Under the pieces are notes generated by a model, which made no database searches, was not told the DNA's origin, and saw nothing but the letters and a program-made list of their open reading frames with translations. This document shows, piece by piece, positions 49,006 through 56,439 of a stretch of 64,000 nt of DNA. Location of the stretch: NCBI GenBank assembly GCA_041446545.1, contig JBGOEJ010000010.1, positions 54,237 through 118,236 on the forward strand. The letters run 5' to 3'. The translations under genes were made by a program, and so were the position numbers. The stretch's first letter is position 1, and each line of letters opens with the position of its first letter. The DNA comes from Fervidibacter canadensis. Lineage in GTDB: Bacteria > Armatimonadota > Fervidibacteria > Fervidibacterales > Fervidibacteraceae.

Positions 49006-51333
49006 ATGCGTTTGAGCAGTTTGGTTTTGGCGATTGTTTTGACACCGATGATTGCCTTGGCGTGCGGCATCGTCGTCCCGCCACCTGATGACCGACCGCC
49101 AATTCCTCGCCCTCTGCCTGTTCCCGGCTTTTCCATCAAGTTTCGGCACATGGAAGCGAACATCACCGATGGCGTGGCTCAAGTGACCGCAAGGCAAACT
49201 TTCGTCAACGAAGCACCTTACCAGCGCGAAGGCATCTACTTGTTCCCTGCACCTGAAAACGCCGCTGTCAACAGGTTGGCTTTGGTCATTGACGGCAAAA
49301 CTTACGAGGCGGAATTGCTCAGCCGAGAAGATGCGGTTCGGACTTACGAGCGGATTGTCGGAACAAGGCGCGACCCAGCGTTGCTGGAATTCGTCAACAG
49401 GCAAACTTTTCGGCTGCGCATTTTCCCGTTCCCACCAAACGGCGAACGGGAAGTCGTCGTCCGTTATGACCAACTTTTGCGCCGACAGGGCAACACCTAC
49501 AGGTTCGTCTACCCGATGCGTGTTGAGCGGTTGTCGGAAAAGCCCCTTCGCAAAGCGACCGTCACTATCCGAATTCGCTCCCGCTTGCCCATCAAAACTG
49601 TTTACTCACCGACGCACCCGATTTCCGTTCGGCGACCGAGCGAGCATGAAGCCGTCGTCAGTTACGAAGCCAGCAATGTCAAGGAACAGGAAGACTTCGT
49701 GCTTTACTACAGCGTCGCCGAAGGCGAGTTCGGCGTCACCCTTTTGCCCTACCGCAACCGACCCGACCGAGATGGCTACTTCATGCTTTTCCTCTCGCCG
49801 CAAATTGAGTGGGAACTCAGCAAAGTTTTGCCCAAAGACATCTTGTTCGTCTTTGACCGAACGGGAAGCATGAGCGGCGAGAAAATTGAGCAGGCGAAAG
49901 AAGCCCTCAAATTCTGCGTTGAGCGGTTGAACCCCGACGACCGCTTCAGTGTCATCGTCTTCAACGAAGACCCCGATTTGCTCTGGCGCGAGTTGAGACC
50001 CGCAACGGAGGAGAACAAGCGAGAGGCGATTAGGTTCGTGTCGGACTTAAAGGCGCAAGGCGGGACGAACATCAACGAGGCTCTCCTGACAGCGTTACCG
50101 CTGCTCGCTGACCGCAACCGACCCAGATATGTGATGTTTCTGACGGACGGTTTGCCGACGATCGGCGAGACGAACATTGAGCGGATTTTGGCGAATGTGA
50201 GAAAAGCCAACGAAGCGAAGGTCCGCATTTTCGTCTTCGGCGTCGGCTACGATGTGAATGCAGTTTTCCTTGACAGGCTGGCAAGTGAAAACAGCGGCGC
50301 AAGCATTTATGTCCGACCGAATGAAAGCGTTGAAGGGAAAATCGCCGACCTGTTCACGCTGTTGAGTGAACCCGTGTTGACAGATGTGACGGTGGCTTTT
50401 GACGGCGTGCGAGTTCGCGATGTCTACCCGCAACAAGTTCCCGACCTGTTCAAAGGCACGGAGGTCGTTTTGGCGGGTTCTTACGCTGGCAGCGGGAAGG
50501 CAACCGTCCGTGTGTCGGGCAAAATCGGTGGCAGGGAGCAAACTTACACCTTCACCGTTGAGTTTCCCGAACGGGAGACCGAGCACGATTTCGTGCCCCG
50601 CATCTGGGCTGCCCGCAAAATCGGCTACTTGCTGGACGAAATCGCAACGAAAGGTCGCATCCCTGAACTTGTGGACGAAATCGTGAGGTTGTCAAAGGAA
50701 TTCGGCGTCTTGACAGAATTCACCGCTTTCCTCGTCACCGAACCGACCGCACCATTGGCTGAACTGAGAAGGCAAGCAGATATGACATTGCGAACGGCAT
50801 CGGAAGCCATGACGGGAGCGTGGGCAGTGGCGCAAGCCCTCAACCGACAAGTCCTGCAGCGGGCGACAGCCAACTACGATTTGGCGATGGGCAATCAAGC
50901 ACCTGTGAGGATGCAATTCGGTATGACAGCACCTGTTTGGATGAAAATGGGAGCACCCAGCGCAGCCGCTCAAGCCTTCCTTGAGAAAACTGGTGAAGTC
51001 AAAGTCGTGGCGGGAATGCAGGTTATCGGCAGCCATGCCTTCGTCCAAAAAGGCAAGCAATGGATTGACCTGCGTTTTGACCCGCAAAGGCAACAAGTGC
51101 TCAAAATCCGACAGTTCAGCAAAGCCGTCCTGCAACTTGTTCAAGCGCGCCCTGACTTGGCGAAGTTTGTTTCGCTGGGCGATGAAGTGGTCATTGTGGC
51201 TGACGAGAAACTTGCCATCCAAATCGGCGCTGAGGGCAAAACGGAGTTGAGTGACGAAGACATCCGTTCCCTGAGGGCATCAAGTCCCAAGACCGTGTCC
51301 TTGCGGGAAAGCGACGAAGTTGGGACAGGTTAG
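49006..51333 (+). CDS. Secreted VIT and VWA domain protein
   Basis: 775 residues. Signal peptide RLSSLVLAIVLTPMIALA followed by Cys, possibly a lipoprotein site though the lipobox is imperfect. VIT domain about 40-170 (NITDGVAQVTARQTFVNEAP; YERIVGTRRDPALLEFVNRQ). VWA domain about 275-440 with a MIDAS of DRTGSMSG (usual DxSxS-type), followed by PLLADRNRPRYVMFLTDGLP. A C-terminal region of about 250 residues is helical and repeat-free. This inter-alpha-trypsin-inhibitor architecture is common in bacteria, where it supports adhesion or envelope complexes. ATG 49006 is chosen at the signal peptide; the upstream frame is not coding-like. Confidence 0.88.
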   Translation: MRLSSLVLAIVLTPMIALACGIVVPPPDDRPPIPRPLPVPGFSIKFRHMEANITDGVAQVTARQTFVNEAPYQREGIYLFPAPENAAVNRLALVIDGKTYEAELLSREDAVRTYERIVGTRRDPALLEFVNRQTFRLRIFPFPPNGEREVVVRYDQLLRRQGNTYRFVYPMRVERLSEKPLRKATVTIRIRSRLPIKTVYSPTHPISVRRPSEHEAVVSYEASNVKEQEDFVLYYSVAEGEFGVTLLPYRNRPDRDGYFMLFLSPQIEWELSKVLPKDILFVFDRTGSMSGEKIEQAKEALKFCVERLNPDDRFSVIVFNEDPDLLWRELRPATEENKREAIRFVSDLKAQGGTNINEALLTALPLLADRNRPRYVMFLTDGLPTIGETNIERILANVRKANEAKVRIFVFGVGYDVNAVFLDRLASENSGASIYVRPNESVEGKIADLFTLLSEPVLTDVTVAFDGVRVRDVYPQQVPDLFKGTEVVLAGSYAGSGKATVRVSGKIGGREQTYTFTVEFPERETEHDFVPRIWAARKIGYLLDEIATKGRIPELVDEIVRLSKEFGVLTEFTAFLVTEPTAPLAELRRQADMTLRTASEAMTGAWAVAQALNRQVLQRATANYDLAMGNQAPVRMQFGMTAPVWMKMGAPSAAAQAFLEKTGEVKVVAGMQVIGSHAFVQKGKQWIDLRFDPQRQQVLKIRQFSKAVLQLVQARPDLAKFVSLGDEVVIVADEKLAIQIGAEGKTELSDEDIRSLRASSPKTVSLRESDEVGTG

Positions 51334-51383
51334 ACGGTCGCCGCAATTTCCTTGCTGGCGACCGCGGAGTCGTTCGGAAGGTT

Positions 51384-51411
51384 TAAAAATGCGTCGGCTT
51401 TTAGCCGACGC
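51384..51411 (-). terminator. Intrinsic terminator of the cox operon, overlapping the coxG stop
   Basis: On the minus strand GCGTCGGCT (51411-51403), a three-base loop (AAA) and AGCCGACGC (51399-51391) form a perfect 9-bp stem followed by ATTTTTAAA. The coxG stop TAA (51403-51401) sits at the top of the left arm and in the loop, so the terminator overlaps the last codons of the gene. Confidence 0.85.
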
Positions 51412-51922
51412 TCCCTTTGCTTCCCGAATTTTCGGCGTCCTCAGTTTGTTCGGCAATGGTTGGCTGTGGCGGTTCACTTTGACCTTCCTTGCCGACGATT
51501 TGCTGGCGCATCGCTTCAAAGAAGCGGTTGAGCATCAAGTTGGCAGTCGCTTGGATGAGCCGACTCCCAACGGACGCCAAAGTGCCTCCGACTTGCACCC
51601 CGCCGTCAATGCTCACCAGCGTTTGCCCTTCGGCGACCGCTTGCAAGGTGATGATGCCATCGCCCTTGACAAACCCGACGGGACTTTTCGCCTCTACGAG
51701 GAGCCGATAACGCTCTGGAAATTGCTGGTCAGTCAGGCGAATGGTAGCGGTGAAGCGCCCCTTCACCGACCCAACGCCGACCGCCATCGTCGCCAGATAA
51801 GTCTCATCGCCCATCGCCTCCATCTTCTCACAGCCAAGGATGCATCGGGCGACGATGTTCGGGTCCGTCAGCGTTTGCCAGACTTCTTCCCGCTTCGCTT
51901 CAAACAGCCATTGTCCTTGCAC
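51401..51922 (-). CDS. coxG: CoxG-type SRPBCC protein
   Basis: A 173-residue carbon monoxide dehydrogenase subunit G family protein (START/SRPBCC fold): QGQWLFEAKREEVWQTLTDP, CILGCEKMEAMGDETYLATM, VGSVKGRFTATIRLTDQQFP, VDGGVQ-like strand SIDGGVQVGGTLASVGSRLI. CoxG proteins recruit the Cox molybdoenzyme to the membrane or aid its maturation. Start GTG 51922 has GGAGGG 5 bases upstream; GTG 51928 is an alternative. The last residues (about 20) are a Glu/Gln/Pro-rich tail. It is separated from coxM by a toxin-antitoxin pair. Confidence 0.88.
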   Translation of the reverse strand: MQGQWLFEAKREEVWQTLTDPNIVARCILGCEKMEAMGDETYLATMAVGVGSVKGRFTATIRLTDQQFPERYRLLVEAKSPVGFVKGDGIITLQAVAEGQTLVSIDGGVQVGGTLASVGSRLIQATANLMLNRFFEAMRQQIVGKEGQSEPPQPTIAEQTEDAENSGSKGSVG

Positions 51923-51934
51923 CCTCACCCTCCT

Positions 51935-52273
51935 TCACCGTCCCAGCAAGTTGTCCAGCAACGCCCAAATTTGCGAGAGGGTCGCAGCATCCAGTTCACC
52001 TGTGCGGCGGAGGAAACGACGCTTATCCAGCGCCTGCATTTGAAAGACGAGGGCAACGGATGGGCGAAGGAGACCGTTGCGCGGGTCAGGTTGGATGACC
52101 AAAGTGCAAGGAAAACGAGCCGCATTGAGAGCACCTGTCAATGGCACGATGAGCACCATTGGCAAGGTTGCTATAAAGGCGTCATCCTGCACGATGATAG
52201 CCGGTCGTTCCCCTGCCTGTTCGTGCCCATTGGACGGCGGCAGCCTTACCCACCAGATTTCTCCTCGCCGCAT
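51935..52273 (-). CDS. MazF/PemK-type toxin
   Basis: A 112-residue type II toxin of the MazF/PemK mRNA interferase family: RRGEIWWVRLPPSNGHEQAG, RPAIIVQDDAFIATLPMVLI, PLTGALNAARFPCTLVI and the C-terminal GLLRPSVALVFQMQALDKRR with Arg in the catalytic region. The conserved RPxxxx and S/T loop fit active enzymes. It overlaps the antitoxin gene by 28 bases (52246-52273), consistent with coupled translation. Both genes sit inside the cox gene cluster. Confidence 0.9.
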   Translation of the reverse strand: MRRGEIWWVRLPPSNGHEQAGERPAIIVQDDAFIATLPMVLIVPLTGALNAARFPCTLVIQPDPRNGLLRPSVALVFQMQALDKRRFLRRTGELDAATLSQIWALLDNLLGR

Positions 52274-52491
52274 TGCTCTCCCCTCTCAATCTCTGCAATC
52301 CAGCGACCAAAGTCCTCATCGCTGGCTCGCTCCCACATCGCCATCTCCTGCCAGAACTCTTCTGGGAGGTCGTCATAGCCGGGCGGGAAAACGATGTCCA
52401 CGCGAGTGCCTTCGGGCAAGGGCAACTCCCCTTCAGGCACAACGACCCCATTTTTGATGACGCCAGTGACGACCAACTTCTCAACTTTCAT
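52246..52491 (-). CDS. Antitoxin partner of the MazF-type toxin
   Basis: 81 residues. The N-terminus resembles a small beta-strand DNA-binding module (KVEKLVVTGVIKNGVVVPEG, then LPEGTRVDIVFPPG), as in AbrB/DUF104-like antitoxins; the C-terminal half is helical and acidic (DLPEEFWQEMAMWERASDED) and probably wraps the toxin. Overlap with the downstream toxin supports the pair. It follows coxM by 52 bases, so it may be co-transcribed with the cox genes or carry its own promoter. Confidence 0.82.
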   Translation of the reverse strand: MKVEKLVVTGVIKNGVVVPEGELPLPEGTRVDIVFPPGYDDLPEEFWQEMAMWERASDEDFGRWIAEIERGEQCGEEKSGG

Positions 52492-52542
52492 GGCGTTTCA
52501 CCACTTGCGAGTTTGTTTTTTCGGCAGGAAACTTTCATCGCC

Positions 52543-53415
52543 TTACGATGCTTGTGCCCGCTCTATGGCTTTCAGCAACGCCCGCTTTGTCAGCACCCGC
52601 GCCAAATGCGCCCGATATTCGGCGTCAGCATGGATGTCTTCCAGAGGAGTGACGCCATCAGCGGCGTGCTGCGCTACCTGTTCCACCGTTGATGGGTCAG
52701 GTGATTTGCCCTTTAAAGCGTCTTCCACAGCGAAGGCACGGTAGGCTTTGGGCGCCACGCCCGTGATGCCGACGCGAACATCTTGAATGGCGCCACCATC
52801 CATCGTCACCTTCACCGCCACGCCGCACAGCGCAAAGCCCGACGCCAGTTGCTCCATTTTTAGGTAGGCGCTCCCCGTCTTGGGCGCAAAGGCAGGGATG
52901 CGCACTTCAGTGATCAGTTCGTTAGGCTGCAACGCCGTCGTGAACAAATCCACGAAAAAGTCGGTGGCTTTGATTACCCGCTCAATGCCGTTTGGGTTGA
53001 TGACCTTGATTTCTGCGTCACAAGCGAGGATGGCGGCGGGGTAATCGGCAGCAGGGTCGGCATGGGCTAATGAGCCGCCGATGGTGCCTCGGTTGCGCAC
53101 TTGCACATCGCCGATGTGGGCGGCGCATTCCGAAAGCAGCGGGCAGCGCCGCTTTAGCAACTCGGAAGTTTCCACCTCGTAGTGGCGCGTCATCGCCCCG
53201 ATGGCGATAACTTCGCCCTCTTCGCGGATGTAACTTAGGTCGGCGATGCGGTTCAGGTCAATGACGACGGCGGGCGTGGCAAGGCGCATCTTCATCATCG
53301 GCACCAGACTTTGCCCGCCCGCCAAGACTTTGGCGTTGTCGCCGTGTTGCGCCAGCAACCGCAACGCCTCCTGCAGCGTCGTCGGCGCATGATACTCAAA
53401 AGGTGCGGGAAACAT
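52543..53415 (-). CDS. coxM: FAD-binding subunit of xanthine dehydrogenase/Cox-type enzyme
   Basis: 290 residues. FAD-binding motif LAGGQSLVPMMKMRLATP and TIGGSLAHADPAADYP of the CoxM/XdhB family are present, followed by the C-terminal CO-dehydrogenase flavoprotein domain (LRDVRVGITGVAPKAYRAF). It moves electrons from the Fe-S subunit to FAD and an acceptor. Order in the operon is coxS, coxL, coxM. ATG 53415 is preceded by GGAGGTGAAG. Symbol follows the family; form II subunits may not oxidise CO. Confidence 0.9.
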   Translation of the reverse strand: MFPAPFEYHAPTTLQEALRLLAQHGDNAKVLAGGQSLVPMMKMRLATPAVVIDLNRIADLSYIREEGEVIAIGAMTRHYEVETSELLKRRCPLLSECAAHIGDVQVRNRGTIGGSLAHADPAADYPAAILACDAEIKVINPNGIERVIKATDFFVDLFTTALQPNELITEVRIPAFAPKTGSAYLKMEQLASGFALCGVAVKVTMDGGAIQDVRVGITGVAPKAYRAFAVEDALKGKSPDPSTVEQVAQHAADGVTPLEDIHADAEYRAHLARVLTKRALLKAIERAQAS

Positions 53416-53450
53416 CGCCCTTCACCTCCGTTTTGAGCGAATGACCAATA

Positions 53451-55778
53451 CTACGGCTGTCGGGCTTTTTGGATGGCTTTCCAGACGCGGGCAGGCGTTA
53501 AGGGCATGTCAATGTGGCGGATGCCCAGAGGCTCTAAGGCATCGCAGACGGCGTTGATGAAAGCGGGAGTGGCGCCGATGGTGCCTGCTTCGCCCACACC
53601 TTTGGCGCCCAGCGGATTGACGGGTGAAGGCGTTTCCACGCGGTCAACAAGGATTTTGGGAGCGTTGTGGGCTTTGGGGATGGGGTAGTCAGTCAATTCG
53701 CCTGTCAACAGTTGCCCGTTCTCGTCGTAAACGCACCGCTCCATCATCGCCTGCCCGAAGGCTTGGACGATGCCGCCAATGATTTGTCCCTCCACCAAGA
53801 GGGGGTTGACGACCTTGCCGCAATCGTCCACGGCGACATAGCGCAGGATTTTCACCTCGCCCGTCTCAATGTCCACCTCGCAAACGCAAATGTGCGTCCC
53901 TGATGGGAAGGTAAAGTTGCTCGGCTCATAAAACGCTGTCGCCACCAACCCTGGCTCCATGTCAGGCGGGTAGTTTTTGGGGTCGTAAGCGGCGGCGGCA
54001 ATTTGCTGCCAAGTGACGAATTTGCTGGGGTCATGGCGGCTGACAAAAGTGCCGTCTTTTGACTCCACTTCTCCCTCGCTGACATTGAGCAAGAAAGCGG
54101 CAATTTTTCGCGCCTTCTCCTTAACGCGTTGTGCCGCTATGTAAACGGCGGTGCCGCCGACGGCTAAGCCCCGACTGCCGAAGATGCCGATGCCATATTG
54201 CACCTTCTCCGTGTCGCCGTGAATGACCATCACATCCTCAGGTGCCACGCCCAACTCTTCGGCGACGATTTGGGTGAAACTCGTCTCTTCGCCTTGACCG
54301 TGAGGGTGAGCACCTGTCAAGACGACGACTTTTCCCGAAGGTTCAACGCGCACGGTCGCACTTTCCCAACCGCCAGCAGGCATCGCTTTGGACGGACCCA
54401 TCCCGCAAATTTCCACATACGACGAGATGCCGATGCCGATATAGCGCCCTTGCTTTCGGGCTTCCTGTTGCTCCTTGCGCCACTTCTCATACTCCACCAA
54501 CTCCAAAGCCCGATTAAGCGCCTCCTCGTAGTTGCCTGAATCGTAGGTGATGCCGTGAGGGGTCGTGTAGGGGAAGGCGTCAGGTGGGATGAAATTCTTT
54601 CGGCGGATTTCTGCAGGGTCTACGCCCAACTCTTTTGCCGCCAAGTCCATCATCCGCTCCAAAAGGAAAGTCGCCTCAGGGCGTCCCGCTCCCCGATAAG
54701 CGTCGGTGCTCATCTTGTTGGTGAAGACGGCTTTTTTGCTCATGCGCACGGCAGGGATTTTGTAGGCGCCGCAAAGCATCAAGCCCGTCAGCGTTGGGAT
54801 GGCAGGCGTCAACAATTGGTAGTAAGCGCCCATGTCGGCAATAACTTCGTAGCGCAACCCTAAAATCGTCCCGTCGCGTTTGAGCGCCAACTCCATCACG
54901 CCGACTTGGTCACGCCCATGAATGGATGCCATGAAGTTTTCTCGCCTCGTCTCTGTCCACTTGACAGGTCGGTCCAAAGTCATCGCCAAGTAGCCTATCA
55001 GCGCCTCTTCCACATACACCTGCAACTTTTGACCGAACCCGCCGCCCACATCGGGAGCGATGACGCGGACATGGTTTTCGGGCAGGTGAAGCATTCCCGC
55101 CACCAGTGAGCGAACGAGGTGGGGAATTTGCGTGGAAGTCCAGATGGTCAGCAACCGATTGCCTGCATCCCATTCGGCGAGGACACACCTTGGCTCCATC
55201 GGCACAGGAATCAGTCGCTGGTTGACAAACTCTTGGCGAACGACGACTTCCGCTTGCGCGAAGGCGGCATCCACATCGCCGCCTTCAATCTTCCACTCAA
55301 ACGCCAAGTTAGTGCCCAAGTCCTCATGGATGATAGGAGCGTCAGGCTGCAACGCCTTTTGAGGGTCAGTGACGGGCGGCAGTTCCTCGTAGTCCACTTC
55401 AATCAAGTCCAACGCATCGCGGGCAAGATAACGGTCTTCGGCGACGACGACAGCGACAGGATGACCGACGAAGTAGACCTTGTTGACCGCCAACGCATAA
55501 TGGGTCGGTGTCTTCATCTCAGGGACAGGGTGCGCTGCGCAAGGGAGCGGTCTGATTTTGCCCAAAATGTCCTTGCCCGTGAGGACGGCGACAATGCCTT
55601 CGGCTTTCTCAGCTTTGGAAGTGTCAATGTTGCGGATGCGGGCGTGCGCATAAGGGCTTCGCAAGATGGCGGCATAACACATCCGAGGCAACTGCACATC
55701 GTCCACATATCGCCCCTCGCCCGTGATTAAGCGTGGGTCTTCTACCCGCTTGAAGGATTGACCGACCAGTCTGGGCAT
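53451..55778 (-). CDS. coxL: Large molybdenum-binding subunit, CoxL form II type
   Basis: 775 residues. Binds the molybdopterin cytosine dinucleotide cofactor; early motif GQSFKRVEDPRLITGEGRYV, GGGFGQKLQVYVEEAL, AYRGAGR active-site loop and the catalytic Glu in NPLGAKGVGEAGTIGATPAF. The AYRGAGR loop marks form II CoxL-like enzymes, not the AYxCSFR loop of authentic CO dehydrogenases, so aldehyde or heterocycle oxidation is as likely as CO oxidation. It sits between coxS and coxM, with 57- and 35-base gaps. Confidence 0.9.
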   Translation of the reverse strand: MPRLVGQSFKRVEDPRLITGEGRYVDDVQLPRMCYAAILRSPYAHARIRNIDTSKAEKAEGIVAVLTGKDILGKIRPLPCAAHPVPEMKTPTHYALAVNKVYFVGHPVAVVVAEDRYLARDALDLIEVDYEELPPVTDPQKALQPDAPIIHEDLGTNLAFEWKIEGGDVDAAFAQAEVVVRQEFVNQRLIPVPMEPRCVLAEWDAGNRLLTIWTSTQIPHLVRSLVAGMLHLPENHVRVIAPDVGGGFGQKLQVYVEEALIGYLAMTLDRPVKWTETRRENFMASIHGRDQVGVMELALKRDGTILGLRYEVIADMGAYYQLLTPAIPTLTGLMLCGAYKIPAVRMSKKAVFTNKMSTDAYRGAGRPEATFLLERMMDLAAKELGVDPAEIRRKNFIPPDAFPYTTPHGITYDSGNYEEALNRALELVEYEKWRKEQQEARKQGRYIGIGISSYVEICGMGPSKAMPAGGWESATVRVEPSGKVVVLTGAHPHGQGEETSFTQIVAEELGVAPEDVMVIHGDTEKVQYGIGIFGSRGLAVGGTAVYIAAQRVKEKARKIAAFLLNVSEGEVESKDGTFVSRHDPSKFVTWQQIAAAAYDPKNYPPDMEPGLVATAFYEPSNFTFPSGTHICVCEVDIETGEVKILRYVAVDDCGKVVNPLLVEGQIIGGIVQAFGQAMMERCVYDENGQLLTGELTDYPIPKAHNAPKILVDRVETPSPVNPLGAKGVGEAGTIGATPAFINAVCDALEPLGIRHIDMPLTPARVWKAIQKARQP

Positions 55779-55835
55779 GACGAGACACCTCCCTTGCCTA
55801 TCGTTTCCTTCGGGCTCTTATCGGTGGATGCTTCC

Positions 55836-56312
55836 TCAAGAGCGCCCTTCCCGCATCTTCTCTGCCGCCCATTGGACGGCTTCCACGATTTGCTGGTAAC
55901 CCGTGCAACGGCACAAGTTGCCGACCAACGCGTGGCGAATTTCCTCTTCCGTCGGGTTAAGGTTGCGCCGCAAAAGTTGCACTGCCGCCAAGATCATCCC
56001 CGGCGTGCAATAGCCACATTGCAAGCCGTGCTTCTCCCAAAAACCTTGCTGGACGGGATGAAGTTGCCCGTCGGACGCCAACCCTTCAATCGTCGTGATT
56101 TCTTGCCCATCGGCTTGCACGGCGAAGAGCATGCACGATTTAACGGCTTGACCGTTGAGCAAAACGGTGCAAGCACCACAAATGCCTGTCTCACAGCCGA
56201 TGTGGGTGCCTGTCAAGCCGAGGATATCACGGAGGTAGTGGACGAGGAGTAAGCGAGGTTCCACCTCGTGAGAGTAGCGCCGCCCGTTCACCGTCACCGT
56301 GATGCGCATCAC
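55836..56312 (-). CDS. coxS: [2Fe-2S] subunit of xanthine dehydrogenase/Cox-type enzyme
   Basis: 158 residues with two [2Fe-2S] motifs. The plant-type cluster is in CETGICGACTVLLNGQAVKS, and the second in CGYCTPGMILAAVQLL and CRCTGYQQIVEAVQ. Transfers electrons from the molybdenum site to CoxM. First gene of the operon, oriented away from the divergent HEAT-repeat gene; the 127-base gap must hold both promoters but I see no clear consensus. GGGAGGTGATGGGTG leads to the ATG. Confidence 0.93.
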   Translation of the reverse strand: MMRITVTVNGRRYSHEVEPRLLLVHYLRDILGLTGTHIGCETGICGACTVLLNGQAVKSCMLFAVQADGQEITTIEGLASDGQLHPVQQGFWEKHGLQCGYCTPGMILAAVQLLRRNLNPTEEEIRHALVGNLCRCTGYQQIVEAVQWAAEKMREGRS

Positions 56313-56439
56313 CCATCACCTCCCAAAGGGAAACGCCCAGCCATCGCCGCAGCGCTGTCGCCGCTTAAATCGTAACACACCAACTGCCCTGCGTTAAATT
56401 GATGGCAGGACAAAAAGTGTGGGCAAGAGGTGATCGGTT

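Noticed and set aside
51370..51380. GTTCGGAAGG as an element end after the VIT protein
   Set aside because: No internal element sequence follows; the adjacent hairpin is better explained as the cox terminator.
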